64,000 bases of DNA from the NCBI GenBank assembly GCA_003285105.1, contig CP030158.1, positions 2,332,501-2,396,500 on the forward strand, written 5' to 3'. Below the pieces are notes generated by a model that saw only the letters and a list, made by a program, of their open reading frames with translations, had not been told where the DNA came from and made no database searches. This document shows positions 29,816-41,930 of the stretch, piece by piece (position 1 is the first letter of the stretch; every line of letters begins with the position of its first letter). This DNA comes from Roseithermus sacchariphilus. GTDB lineage: Bacteria; Bacteroidota; Rhodothermia; Rhodothermales; MEBIC09517. The translations under genes were made by a program, and so were the position numbers.

Positions 29816-32800
29816 TCAATAGGCCGTCTTCCAGATCAGGTTGAAGCGGATGGAGCGGCGGCGGCTGATACGGGCCAGCAGGCCCTCGGCCAGTTCGTAC
29901 TCGATGGTCACCTCCGTCTGCTGGATGGCGCTGCCGGAGCCCGTCTCCGTGGCGTTGCTGCTGCTGAACGAGATGGGCTGGCTGATGGCGAGGAAGACCG
30001 GGTTGGGCAGGCCGCGGATGCTGTAGTAGGAGCCCGCCGTGATCTTCGTGCCGCGCAGGCCGTCCTGCTCGATCTCGATCACGTCCAGCCCGAGCTCCTG
30101 CCCCAGCGTGCTTTCGAGCAGGGCCGCCACCTGGCCCAGGGCGATGCCGACCCCGATCTCTCCGACGTTCTGGTTGCCGCCGGCCCCGCTGCCGCCCAGC
30201 AGGAACGACTCACTCGCCGGCCGGCCAAAGACGAGATACGAGACGATGTCGGTCAGTTCCATGTTGGGGGGGTTCTCCGAGCCGGGCTCGATGTCCAGGT
30301 TGTCCAGCCGTCCCTCGACCGACAGGGTGATGATGACCGGATCGCCGGGATTCTCCCGGCTCGGCACGCGGTACTCCGCGTCGATGTCGAGCAGCGGGTC
30401 GGTGACGGGGCCGTTGAAGGTGAGCGTGCCGCTGGTGATGGAGAACTCCTTGCCGAACTGCCGGATGACGCTGCGCTCGGGGATGACTTCGATGCTGCCG
30501 AAGGCCTGCTCCTCGCCGTAGGGCGCCTTCTGCACGTCCAGATCGCCGGTGAACTGGATGTACATCTCCGGGTTCTCGGTCGAGCGCAGCCAGATGTCGC
30601 GCTCCAGGCGTACGGAGAGCGCCATCGAGAGGGCCTCGTAGAAATCGAAGGTCGTCGTGTCCTCCTCCGTCACGCGGACGCCGAAGCGGCGCTCCAGCAT
30701 CTGGAGGTCGGCTTCGGTGAGGGTGACCTCTTCGTAGGCGTCGCTGGAGGTTTCGTCGGTGAGGTAGATGTCGGCGCTGAGGACGGTGACGTTGCCTTCC
30801 AGGACGGGCTCCTCGGTGGTGCCCTGGAGCGTGAAGCGGCCGTCGAGGACGGCGCGGTAGTCGCTCGTGTTGATGGCGAGGAAGTCGCGGGCCTCGGCCG
30901 TGAGGTCGAAGGCGCCGAGGGTCAGGTCGGGCAGGTTGATGGTGCCGGAGGCCGAGAGGCGTCCGTCGCCGGCACGGAGGCGGCCGGGGCGGCTGGAGCG
31001 GAGGCGGGCCTCCTCGAGCACGATGCGGTCCCCGTCGAGCGTGGCACGGGCCTGCACGGCCCGGTACTCCGTCCCCAGTTCGGGCAGGCCCAGGACGCCG
31101 TCCCGGAGGCGGGCGAAGCCGCTGAGCGTGGGGCTGTCCAGCGTGCCGGTGATGTCTACCTCGGCCGACAGCGTGCCCTCCAGGCGGTCGACGACGGTGG
31201 GGTCGAGGAAGGGGCGGATCCAGCCGATGGCGAACGAGTCGGAGCGGAGGGCGAGGTTGAGGTTGCCGGCCGTGGCGATGTCGGTGGCGATGGCGACGCC
31301 CTGGCCGCGCCGGGCGGCGGCGTCGGCCTCGGTCAGGCGCAGGTCCATGGGCACGGTGCCCGCGAGCGTGAGGCGGCTGCCGTCGCGGTGGCGGAGGCGG
31401 GCGTCCACGTCCATCAGCAGGCTGTCGTAGGCCAGGTTCAGCGCCAGCGTGCCGACCTCGCGGTCGTAGGACGCCAGATCCAGGTTGAGGGCCCCGCCCA
31501 GGGTCGGCGCGGTGGCGGCCCCGCTGAGGTCGAGGTATCCGTTGAGCGTGCCGTCGAGGCCCTGGAAGTCGAGCAGATCCGCCACGGCCCCGATTCGGAA
31601 CTGCTCGATGGTGAGGATGAGGCTCTGGCGCCCGTCGAAGTCGACCACCCCGTCGAGGGCGATCTGCTGGTCGCCGGCGTAGAGCAGCAGGTTGCTGATG
31701 CGGTAGGCGTCGCCGTAGGCGATGGAGGCCTCCTGGAGCAGGGTCCAGCGGTCGTCGTCGAAGCGCAGCCGCAGGCTGTCCAGCACGACGCGCCGGCGCT
31801 CGGGGTTGAGCTCGACGCGGCCCTGCAGTCGGGCGTCGCGGCGCTTGTCGACGACCATCTCGGTGATGAAGCGGACCGTCTCGTCGGCGTAGGAGGCTTC
31901 GAAGGCGGTGTTTTCGATGGTCAGCGCGGGGACGGAGGCGTAGCGGAGGTCGCCCTGCACTTCGGCCAGGCGCAGCGTACGGTGCCGGTCGAACTCGGCC
32001 AGCACGACGGCTTCGAAGCCGGCCAGGCGGAGGTCGTCGTAGGCGAGGCTGTTGAGCGTGGTGCGGACGTCGAGGCGGAGCGTGCCGGGGCGGCCGAAGA
32101 CGCGGCCGGTGACGGCGCCTTCGCCGAGGGCGAGGTACTCGGCGCCGACCAGCGGTTCGAGCGGGGCCAGGTTGTCCAGCGTGGCGGCGAAGCGGAAGTT
32201 GGAGGTGCGCTCGCCGAGCGAGTCGGTCAGGGCGATGGGGCCGCCGCCCTGGAGCGTGACGACGTTGCTGTGCACCACGACGGTGTCGATCCGGGCCAGG
32301 CCGTCGGCCAGGTCGAAGGCGGTGCGCAGCGTATCGACCCGGATGCCCTGGAGGTGGGTATCCCGGACGAGGAGGTTGCCGCGCAGGCGCATCGTGGGCA
32401 GGGAAAGCCCCGCGCGGCGACGTCGAAACGGGCTGAGAGGCGGGCATCGAGGGTGTCGACGCCGGAGAGGCGGGCGAGGTCGAGGTTGCGGAAGAGGCCC
32501 TGCGCCTCGTAGCGGGGGCGGTCGTCGAAGAAGCGGCCGGTGGCCTGCAACTCGGCCAGTCCGTCGGGCAGGTCCAGGCGGGCGTCGAGGCGGGCGAAGC
32601 CGTCGTCCAGCCGGGCCTCGGTGACGCCGCGCTGGATCGTCTCCTGGTTGATGGTGGAGGCGTCGAGGTCGATCCGGGCGGTGAGCGACATCGAGGCCGG
32701 GTCCAGGCCGGCGCCTTCCAGGGCGATGGTGGCGTTGAGGTCGGTGCGCCAGTCGGGCCGCCCGGCGAGGGCGCCGAGGTCGAGGTGTTCGAGGCGGCCC

Positions 32801-35075
32801 TCCCGCAGGGCGTAGGTCGGCACGTCGGCGAAGGGGTGGCGGTGCCGGCGAGGCGCGTCCGGCCCTCGGGCAGGTCCAGCGCGGCGTCGAAGGTGAGCGT
32901 GCCCTGCTGCAGCGTGGCCACCAGCCGGGCGCCGTCGATGGGTTGTGCGTTGAGCTGCGAGCGGGCCAGGTCGATCTCGGCGGAGAGCGTCATCGAGGCG
33001 GGCTCCAGGCCGGTGCCCCGCAGGGCGAAGCGGCCGGAGAGGTCGCTGCGCTGGTCCGGCCGGCCGGCCAGCGTGCCGAGGTCGAGGTGTTCGAAGCGGC
33101 CGTCGGTGACGGCCAACGTGGGTTGCCGGTCGAAGGGGCGGGCCGTCGCGTTCGCGCGGACGGTGCCCCCTTCCATGTCGGCGCCCAGGGTCGTCTCCAG
33201 CCGACCGTTGCGCAGCGCGGCGCGCAGGTCGCCGGCGATCAGGCGGTAGGGGCCGTAGTGCGAATCCTGCAGGCTCAGGCGGACCGTCAGCGCCATCGTG
33301 GCGGGGTCCGTGCCGGAGCCGTCCAGGCTGAAGGTGCCGGAGAGGCGGCTGCGGGTCGTGTCGCCGGCCAGCGCGGCGGCGTCCAGGTCCGTCAGCCGTC
33401 CCTCGGCGATGCGGTAGCGCGGCACCTCGGCCAGCACGGCCGAGCCGCGGACGGCGGCCTGCCCCGTGCCCACGTCCAGCCGGCCGTCGAACGTGAGGGC
33501 CTCGCCGGCCACCTGCAGGGCGAGGCGCCCGCCGGGCAGAGACGTGGCCGCGAAGGCCGAGGGGGTCAGCGTCAGCGTCGCATCGAGGCGGAGGCTGTCC
33601 GGCCGGAGGTCCCGGCCCTGCACGCGCAGCCGGCCGTTGAGGTCGCTGCGGCGGGCCGGGTCGTCGAGCAGCCGGCCGAGGTCGACGTCGGCGAACGTGG
33701 CCGTCAGGTCGGCCGCCGGTGGGGTGGCGAAGGGCCGGAGCGTGCCGTCGAGCGTCAGCCGCGCCTCGCGCAGGCCGGTGGCCAGGTTCAGCCGGGCCGT
33801 GCCGTCCTCGAAGCGACCTTCCAGCGTGGTCCGGGCGAGGGCGTAGTCGCCGAGGCGGGTGTCCGTCACGGTGGCCTGGAACGGGCCTTGCAGGCCTTGC
33901 AGCGACGCCCCGCGCAGGTCGGCGCGGGCGTCCAGGTTGAGGGTGCCCGCCAGCGCCGGGGTGTCGGCGACGAAGCGCCCCGGGTCGAGGTCACGCACCT
34001 GGAGGGCGAGGCGGTAGACGAGCGTGTCGGCCCGCGTGGGCGTGGCCGTGGCCTGGAGCGAGAGCCGGCCTCCGTCGGAGAGCGTGGCGTCGGCGTCGGC
34101 CGTCACCTGCAGGCCGGACCCGCGCAGGCGGACGTCCAGCGTGAGGGCGGCGGCCGGGTCCAGCATCGGGGCGAAGGCGTGGATGTCCCGGAAGGCCAGC
34201 GGGGCCGCCTGCAGCGTGAAGTCGATGGCCTCGACGGCCGCCGTGTCGGCCTCGGGCAGGAGGAGCGAGCCCCGGCCGCTGACCCGGCTGCGGGCCGACG
34301 TCAGGTGCAGGCCGTGCAGGGTGAAGCGGCCGTCCTCCGTCAGCCGGGCTCCGAGGCCGAACGAGACGGAATCGGGGCTACCCGGCGGCTGGAAGCGCCC
34401 CCAGAGCGAGTCGAGCCGGGCGGCCGGTGCATCGTCCAGACGCAGGTCGTGCAGGCGCAGGTGGAGCCCGGCGGCGCGGAAGACCGAATCGCGGCCGGGG
34501 GCGTAGAAGCGTGCCGTCGCCGCCCCGTCCACGATCCGCGCCCGGTCCACCCGGAGGCGAAAGCCCGCGGTGGTGTCCGGCTCGTCCGATCCGGCGGGCA
34601 ACACGGCGGCCAGGTCCCACGTGGAGTCGGGCTGCTGCGTCAGGTGCAGCGCCGGGCGGACGAGGGCGACGTCGCGGACGTGGAGCTGCCGGCGCAGGAG
34701 CGGCAGCAACCGGTACGAGGCGGCCGCCGTGTCGACCCGCGCCAGCACCGTGTCGCCGCGGACGAGCCGGACGTCCGTCAGGACGAGGCGGGTGAGGAAC
34801 GTCCCGTCGATGCGGCCGACCTCGAGCGTGGCGCCGGTGAAGACCCGCTCGTTGGCGAAGCGCAGCGCTACGTCCAGGGCGGTGCGGGCTCCCCGGGGCG
34901 TTTGCAGCAGCAGCACCAGCAGGAGCACCAGCAGCAGGGGCAGCCCGGCGAGTCCGGCCAGGATCACGCCCAGCCGCCGCACCCGGCGTTTCCACGACGG
35001 GCGCGCCGCGCCGTCCGCGGCCCCGTCGGTCGGGTCCGGTGCGTTCGTGGGAGGGCGTGTCTCGGGAGGGGTCAT
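29816..35075 (-). CDS. tamB: TamB/AsmA-like translocation and lipid-bridge protein (two frameshifts in this sequence)
   Basis: The corrected product is about 1,753 residues. One N-terminal membrane anchor (about 37-58: LAGLPLLLVLLLVLLL) precedes a very long periplasmic repeat of beta-strand segments. The conserved C-terminal DUF490 (TamB) domain ends in the FNLIWKTAY-type terminus. TamB forms a hydrophobic groove bridging inner and outer membranes and pairs with TamA, here the adjacent upstream gene. The frame breaks at GGGG 32833-32836 and CCCC 32408-32411, each needing one added base. The segments between read smoothly, so the gene is probably intact in the organism. Confidence 0.9.
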
Positions 35076-35144
35076 GCCGGGGTGGCGGGGAGGGCGAAAC
35101 GTAGCGTGGAGGGGGCGCGCTGCGTGGAGGGTGAGCGGGGTGGG

Positions 35145-37337
35145 TTAGAAGACCTGCCCGATGCTCAGGTGGAGCCGGAAGCGGCGCATGAAGCGTTTGT
35201 CCAGGTCGGCTTCGGGGAGGAGGTCGTTCCGGTAGAGGTAGAGTTGCTCGAAGCTCACGAGGTCACGCAGGGCCGGGTTCAGCTTGAAGCCGAGGTCGAG
35301 CCGGAGGTAGCCGATGGGCGTCTGGTAGCGGATGCCCAGGCCGGTGCCGTAGCGCAGGTCGGCCAGGTTGAACAGGTCGTCGTTGTAGACATAGCCGGCG
35401 TCCAGGAACGTCCCGATCTGCCAGGCGCGGCCCAGCCCCGGGACGGGCAGGCGCAGTTCCAGGTTGCCGGCCAGCTTGGCCAGCCCGCCCACCTCCTCCG
35501 GCTGCACCGTCGCCGTGAGCGACCCGTCCCCGGTCGTGTCCACCGTGGCCGAGGTGAAGACGACCTCCCCGATCTGCTGGAAGCCCCACCCGCGGACGTC
35601 GTTACCGCCGCCGGCGTAGAAGCGCACCGGGTCGAAGCGGTTCTCGTAGGGGGCGGCGTCCTGGTTGCGGCTGGCGCCGCGCGGCCAGACGCGGCCCGCG
35701 AAGAGCCGGGCGGCCAGCACGGAGCGGCGGGTCAGCGGCAGGTAGCCGGTCAGCTCCAGGCTGGCCTTCTGATACTGGATGCCCGGCGCCACGCCGGGCA
35801 GCAGAAAGCCGCCGGCCGCCTCGAACAGCGGGCGCACGAGGACGCCCCGCCGGGGGTTCAGGAAGTCGTTGACGGCCCCCAGCGTGGCATTCAGCGTGAG
35901 GATGCTCTTGTTGTAGAGATCCCGGGTCTGCAGCACGTCGCTATCGACCACGGCGGCCTGCCCCGCCTGGATGGCCCGGCTGATGGCATGCCGGAGGCTG
36001 ATGGTGCGGAAGGGCAGCAGGTCGTAGAACACGGTCGTCTCCAGGCCGAACTCCAGCGTGTTCAGGTTCTGAATCCAGGTGCTCTCGCCCAGGCGTGGCA
36101 CCCGGGCCGCCTCCCCGAACGGCCCGATCACCCCGGTCAGCTTGGAGGTGAACAGGTAGGGCTGCCGCAGCGACACCGTGCCCCGGTAGCGGGCCGGCGT
36201 CTGCCCCTCGGTGGTCGTATCGGCGGCGAGGCCGGTTTCGGCCAGCAGCGTGGCGGTCAGGTTGCGGGCGCCCCCGCCGAAGTTGCGGTGGGTCCATTGC
36301 CCCTCGGCGTTGAAGCCGACGTCCGGGCCATAGCCGCCCTGTAGCGTGATGAGGCGAGGCCGGGCCTCACGCAGACGGATCCGAACCGCGACGGTGCTGT
36401 CGCGCGGCTGCGGGGGCACCTCGGTCAGGGCCACGCGGAACAGGTTCAGGTTGAAGAGCTGCCGCTGCCCCTCGGCCAGCGCCCGGCTCGAAAAGCGATC
36501 CCCCACACGGAACGGCAACTCGCGCGTCACCACGCGGGACGAGACGGTTTCATTCCCCTCGATGTCGATCTCCGTGATGATCCCCATCGGCCCGGGGTCC
36601 AGGTGGAAGCGCAGGTCCACCGTGTTGTAGGTGGAGTCGATGTCCACCTCGGTCTCGATGCGGGCGAAGGCGAAGCCCTGCTCCTGCATCCAACTCAGCA
36701 CCCGATCCTGGATGCGGAGCCGATCGGCCTCCGTATAGCGCGTGCCCGTCTGCAGCGCGATGCGGTCCCGAAAGCGGATCCAGCGATCGCGCACCGGCCC
36801 CTGAAACGCCTCGATGGCATAGCGACCGTCCGGCCCGAAGAAGCCGACATCCTGAATGATCAGCGGCGGGCCTTCCTCGATGCGGAAGATGATGTGGATC
36901 GTGTTGGAGGTGGTGTCGAGCTGGGACGCCGGATAGTCGATCGACGGAAAGAGAAAGCCGTTGCGCTGGTAGAAGCGCCGCAGGCGCACCACGTCCTTCT
37001 GCAGTTCGATGGGGGAGAAGGGGTAGGGCTTCGCGCTGAGCAGCGGCAGGCGCTCTTTGACGCGGTCCCACAGTCCCGGCGCGCTCGTCGCCATCTGCGC
37101 CCGTAGCTGCTCCACCTCGAAGGTCTGGTGGTCCATGAACCGGAAGGAGATGGCACGGACCTCGGTGTCCTGGTTGACCAGAAACAACGGGGCCTGGGCC
37201 CGGGCCGGCGTCAGGCCGAGCCCCGTTCCGATCAGCAGCAGGAGCACGAGGAGCCTCCCGGGGCCTACCGGCGAGGGGGCGACGGCCGGGGCGTCCGAAC
37301 GAACACGGCGAGCGCGCATAGAGACGGCGTTCTGCAC
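35145..37337 (-). CDS. tamA: TamA/BamA-type Omp85 outer-membrane protein
   Basis: This 730-residue protein has a signal peptide (LLVLLLLIGTGLGL, then ARAQ). Three POTRA-like domains (about 55-330; typical beta-alpha-alpha-beta-beta, for example LIIQDVGFFGPDGRYAIEAF) and a 16-strand-type barrel (about 370-730) follow. The barrel ends in Phe, with the Omp85 strand motif VRGWGFQQIGE. It is adjacent to tamB, so I call it TamA rather than BamA. The GTG start at 37337 follows the yihY stop (TGA) without a gap; an in-frame ATG lies at 37319. Confidence 0.92.
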   Translation of the reverse strand: MQNAVSMRARRVRSDAPAVAPSPVGPGRLLVLLLLIGTGLGLTPARAQAPLFLVNQDTEVRAISFRFMDHQTFEVEQLRAQMATSAPGLWDRVKERLPLLSAKPYPFSPIELQKDVVRLRRFYQRNGFLFPSIDYPASQLDTTSNTIHIIFRIEEGPPLIIQDVGFFGPDGRYAIEAFQGPVRDRWIRFRDRIALQTGTRYTEADRLRIQDRVLSWMQEQGFAFARIETEVDIDSTYNTVDLRFHLDPGPMGIITEIDIEGNETVSSRVVTRELPFRVGDRFSSRALAEGQRQLFNLNLFRVALTEVPPQPRDSTVAVRIRLREARPRLITLQGGYGPDVGFNAEGQWTHRNFGGGARNLTATLLAETGLAADTTTEGQTPARYRGTVSLRQPYLFTSKLTGVIGPFGEAARVPRLGESTWIQNLNTLEFGLETTVFYDLLPFRTISLRHAISRAIQAGQAAVVDSDVLQTRDLYNKSILTLNATLGAVNDFLNPRRGVLVRPLFEAAGGFLLPGVAPGIQYQKASLELTGYLPLTRRSVLAARLFAGRVWPRGASRNQDAAPYENRFDPVRFYAGGGNDVRGWGFQQIGEVVFTSATVDTTGDGSLTATVQPEEVGGLAKLAGNLELRLPVPGLGRAWQIGTFLDAGYVYNDDLFNLADLRYGTGLGIRYQTPIGYLRLDLGFKLNPALRDLVSFEQLYLYRNDLLPEADLDKRFMRRFRLHLSIGQVF

Positions 37338-38443
37338 TCAGGACGAGGAAACCGATGACTCGACCGGCGCAGGGGCCGGCGCCCGCGTGTCGTCCGCCCG
37401 CGTGTCGTCCGGCGGCCTGGGCGGCGGAGCGGTCTCCGCGCGGTCCGGCGTCTCCGCGGTGGACTCCTGCGCGGCCGGGTCCGGGTCGCCGGACCGGTAT
37501 TTCTTCTCGTGCAGCAGCACGATCAGGGCACCCAGGACGAGCACGATGCCGGAGAAGTACACCCAGAGCACGAAGGCGATGATCAGGCCAAAGGTGTTGC
37601 CGAGCACGGCCAGGCCGTCGTCCGAGGGCGATCCGCCGTAGCGCTCGAAGCGGCCGACGTACGCGGCATAGAAGGTAAAGCCAAACTTGGCGATCTCCCA
37701 CAGCAGCGCCGTGATGCCGGCGCCCAGGAGGGCGCTCCGGCGGGGCGGGCGCGGCTTGGGAATGAAGTAGAACAGCTGGAAAAACATGAGGGTGGTGATG
37801 AGGTAGGGCAGGAGCATCACCGCCCAGGTGAAGAAGTGCCGCCACCCCGTCCGCACCCAGGCAAAGTCGAGCCCGTGGGTAGCCAGCCACTCGGCCCCGG
37901 CGGCATTGAACGCCTGTATGGCCAGCGACAGGCCGATGGTCAGCAGGAAGAGCAGCCCCACCTGCGCGGACATGCGCAGGTCGAAGAGATAGCCGCCCAG
38001 GATGGTCCGGCTCTGGTGCCAGTCTTCCTGAAACACGTTGCTGATCACCACGCGCAGCGTCGTGAAGAGCGTCATGGCGGAAAAGACCAGGCCGGCGATA
38101 CCGATGATGGTGAACGTGTTACTGGCGCTCTGGAGCTGGTCCAGGAAGGCGATGAGCTGGTCGCTCTGGTAGGCCGGCAGGAACTCCCGGATGAAGCGTG
38201 CGATGGTCAGGAACGGTCGTTCGGGGTGTCGATGCCGAGCAGCGGCAGGATGCGCCCTTTCAGCATCTGCCCGAAGATACCCGTGGCCAGGATGACGACC
38301 GGCACGATGGTGATGAGGACCTTGAAGGCGATGGCCTGCGCCCAGAGGAACACATCCTTGCGGTTGATCTCGCGATAGAGGCCGCCGGCATAGTAGGCGA
38401 GTGTGTGCCAGAGACGACGCACGTAGAGGAGGGGGGTGATCAT
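37338..38443 (-). CDS. yihY: YihY/BrkB-type membrane protein (frameshifted in this sequence)
   Basis: The corrected product is about 368 residues with six transmembrane segments and the YihY/UPF0761 pattern: AIAFKVLITIVPVVILATGI near the N-terminus, then FTIIGIAGLVFSAMTLFTTL and a C-terminal acidic Pro-rich tail. The ATG at 38443 (MITPLLYVRRL) is chosen. The frame breaks at GGGG 38223-38226; one additional C on the coding strand gives DTPERPFLTIARF. Members are inner-membrane proteins linked genetically to phospholipid transport (TamB, YdbH, YhdP). Here the gene abuts tamA. Confidence 0.88.
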
Positions 38444-38553
38444 GGGCACGGGCCTGCAACGCTCAAACGGCACTCGAACGGCACGGTCGATCTCAGAGAT
38501 CCACTCGGGGATCCACTCAGAGATCCGCGCCCGGCGGTGGTGAGCCGGGCGGC

Positions 38554-38982
38554 TCAGGTGGCGGCCAGGATGAGTACGAGGTAACGGATCACGCGTGTTC
38601 CGATGCCCAGGGTTACGAAGCGGGAAAGCGGCAGGCGGAAGAGCCCGGCCGCCAGGCACAGCGGGTCCCCGAGGACCGGCAGCCAGGAGCCGAGGAGGCT
38701 CCAGGAGCCGAAGCGTTCCACCCAGGCCAGGGCCTGCCGGCCGCTGCGGCGCCGGGCGAGGGCGCGGCGGGTGCGCTCGGCCAGCAGCCGCCCGAGGCCG
38801 TAGTTGAGCAGCGCCCCGAGGGCGTTGCCGATGGAGGCGCTGAGGAAGACGTCCCAGGCGGGCACGCCCAGCCGCAGGGCCGCCAGCACGGCGAGTTCGG
38901 AGGAAACCGGCAGCAGCGTGGCCCCGGCGAAGGCCGCGGCCGCCACCCCCCACACCCCGTATGCCTGTGCCCATTGCTCCAT
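38554..38982 (-). CDS. YqaA-family membrane protein (DedA/SNARE-associated-like)
   Basis: This 142-residue protein has about four hydrophobic segments and YqaA/DedA-like elements: FAGATLLPVSSELAVLAALR, SIGNALGALLNYGLGR and a Gly/Pro-rich GSWLPVLGDPLCLAAGLFRL. It belongs to a group related to VTT/DedA lipid scramblases, so a role in membrane lipid homeostasis is plausible beside the lipid-transport genes. It is not fused to any other domain. Confidence 0.85.
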   Translation of the reverse strand: MEQWAQAYGVWGVAAAAFAGATLLPVSSELAVLAALRLGVPAWDVFLSASIGNALGALLNYGLGRLLAERTRRALARRRSGRQALAWVERFGSWSLLGSWLPVLGDPLCLAAGLFRLPLSRFVTLGIGTRVIRYLVLILAAT

Positions 38983-39058
38983 GTTCGGCGGTCGGCCGGG
39001 CGTGCGCGGCGGCGATGTCCGTGCCCGGCCCGTCGGTCAGGTGCCGGGCCGGCGTCGG

Positions 39059-40330
<1,272 letters not shown>

Positions 40331-40532
40331 GGGTGGGGCAGCGGTGTGCGGGAAACAGGGGAGCCGGCACCGGGGAAGCAGCGTTCACCCATGGTAACGA
40401 TAACGCCGTCCTTCTACAAGAACGAGGCCGGCGGCCGGGTCGCGTCCGTCGGGGGTATCAACGTACGGCGGCGCGTCTGGTTCACGGCCGTCGTTTCGTT
40501 CGTCTTCCCTCGCCGTCTTCCGCCGTCGTCTC

Positions 40533-41537
40533 ATGCCGTCCGATCCCGCCGAACCGCTGCCCGACCCGGAAGCGGTGTTGCCGCCCGCCTTCCTGGATCG
40601 CCTCCGGCAGCAGCTCTCGCCCGGGGATCTGTCGGCGGTCCTCGCGGCCTTTCGGCAGCCGCGCGCCCCGGCCTTTCGGGTCAACACGCTCCGGGCCGAG
40701 CCGGCGGCCGTCGAGGCGGAGCTGACCGCCGCCGGGCTGACGTGGCAGGCCGTGCCCTGGCTGCCGGCGGCCTACCGGGTGCCCCCGGCCGAACGGGCGG
40801 CGCTGCTGGCCTCGGCCGCCTGTGCCGGGCAGCGCATCTACGTCCAGAACCTCGCCAGCATGGTGCCGGTGGTGGTGCTGGCCCCGGAGCCCGGGGAGCG
40901 GGTGCTGGACCTGGCCGCGGCCCCGGGCAGCAAGACGCTCCAGATCGCCTGCCGGATGCGGGGTGAGGGTGAGCTGGCCGCCGTCGAGGTCGTGCGAAGC
41001 CGCTTCTTCAAGCTGCAGCACAACCTGGAGGCCCAGGGCGCCACGCACGTGCGCACCTACCTGCAGGACGGCACGCGCGTCTGGCGCTACCGCCCCGAGT
41101 ACTTCGACCGGGTCCTGCTCGATGCGCCGTGCTCCAGCGAAGGCCGGTTTCACGTGAGCGACCCGGCTTCCTATGCCTACTGGAGCCCTCGCAAGAGCCG
41201 CGAGATGGCGCGCAAGCAGGTCCGCCTGCTCTACTCGGCGGTGCAGAGCCTGCGCCCCGGCGGGGTGCTGGTCTATGCCACCTGCTCGCTCGCCCCCGAC
41301 GAGAACGAAGCCGTCCTCGACAAGACCCTGCGGACCTTCGGGGAGGCCCTCACCCTCGAACCGATCGGGCTGGAGCTGGAAACCATGCGCCCGCCGCTAC
41401 AGACCTGGGACGGGCGTGCGTTCGAGCACGACCTGTCCCCGGCCCGCCGCCTGCTGCCGGGCCCCGACACGGAAGGGTTCTTCGTCGCCCGTCTGCGAAA
41501 AAAACGGTCGACCCTGACGGGGAGGAACAAGCCCTGA
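40533..41537 (+). CDS. RNA (cytosine-5) methyltransferase, NOL1/NOP2/Sun family
   Basis: This 334-residue protein has an N-terminal RNA-binding region (FRVNTLRAEP motif near 45-55) and a SAM-binding domain with motif I VLDLAAAPGSKT. Catalytic Cys motifs are LLDAPCSSEGRF (motif IV Cys) and ATCSLAPDENE (motif VI Cys). These enzymes methylate rRNA or tRNA cytosines. It lacks a PUA domain at the end and is close in layout to RsmF/NSUN-type proteins. The exact target is uncertain. Confidence 0.88.
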   Translation: MPSDPAEPLPDPEAVLPPAFLDRLRQQLSPGDLSAVLAAFRQPRAPAFRVNTLRAEPAAVEAELTAAGLTWQAVPWLPAAYRVPPAERAALLASAACAGQRIYVQNLASMVPVVVLAPEPGERVLDLAAAPGSKTLQIACRMRGEGELAAVEVVRSRFFKLQHNLEAQGATHVRTYLQDGTRVWRYRPEYFDRVLLDAPCSSEGRFHVSDPASYAYWSPRKSREMARKQVRLLYSAVQSLRPGGVLVYATCSLAPDENEAVLDKTLRTFGEALTLEPIGLELETMRPPLQTWDGRAFEHDLSPARRLLPGPDTEGFFVARLRKKRSTLTGRNKP

Positions 41538-41669
41538 AACCCGTGATTGAACCGTGCCATCTTCCGCCACCCCTCCCCGCCGGCCTGCCTTCGTCTCCGG
41601 GGGCGACGTCCCGGTGGGGGCCACGGTGGGGCGCCCTCCTTCCACGTTTCAGCACGACGGTATCCGGCC

Positions 41670-41891
41670 ATGCCACGCGGCACAGTCAAATGGTTCAGCG
41701 TCGAGAAAGGCTTCGGGTTCATCCGGCCTGACGAGCGCGGCAAAGATGTCTTCGTTCACCGCAGCAGCGTCGCCGGGCTTGGCTGGGACGAGGGGTTGCG
41801 TGATGGGGAAGCGGTGGAGTACGAGGTGGAGCAGACGCCGAAAGGCTTGAACGCCCGCAACGTCCGCCGCCTCGATCAGCCGTCGGCCTGA
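41670..41891 (+). CDS. cold-shock domain protein
   Basis: This 73-residue single CSD protein has both RNP motifs (GFGFIRP and DVFVHRS) and binds single-stranded nucleic acid. The start is ATG at 41670, after which MPRGTVKWFSVEKG is the usual beginning. A repeat tract of 13-bp units (41886-41927) begins at its stop codon. Confidence 0.95.
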   Translation: MPRGTVKWFSVEKGFGFIRPDERGKDVFVHRSSVAGLGWDEGLRDGEAVEYEVEQTPKGLNARNVRRLDQPSA

Positions 41892-41927
41892 GCCGTTAGC
41901 CTGAGCCGTTGGCCTGAGCCGTCGGCT
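41886..41927. repeat. 13-bp tandem repeat (AGCCNNN related)
   Basis: Three units of CCTGAGCCGTTNG lie immediately after the cold-shock gene stop, with AGCC spaced 6-7 bp. Confidence 0.8.
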
Positions 41928-41930
41928 TCA

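Noticed and set aside
30210-35075. Single long frame of 1,621 codons covering most of tamB
   Set aside because: After about 32838 it becomes low-complexity Arg/Pro/Ala sequence. The TamB homology continues in other frames, so the real gene switches frame at the homopolymers.
38207-38226. Near-palindrome GAACGACCGTTC at the yihY break looked like a relative of the element palindrome
   Set aside because: It lacks the flanking GCC/GGC and the frame is restored by one added base in the adjacent GGGG run, as in the other frameshifted genes.
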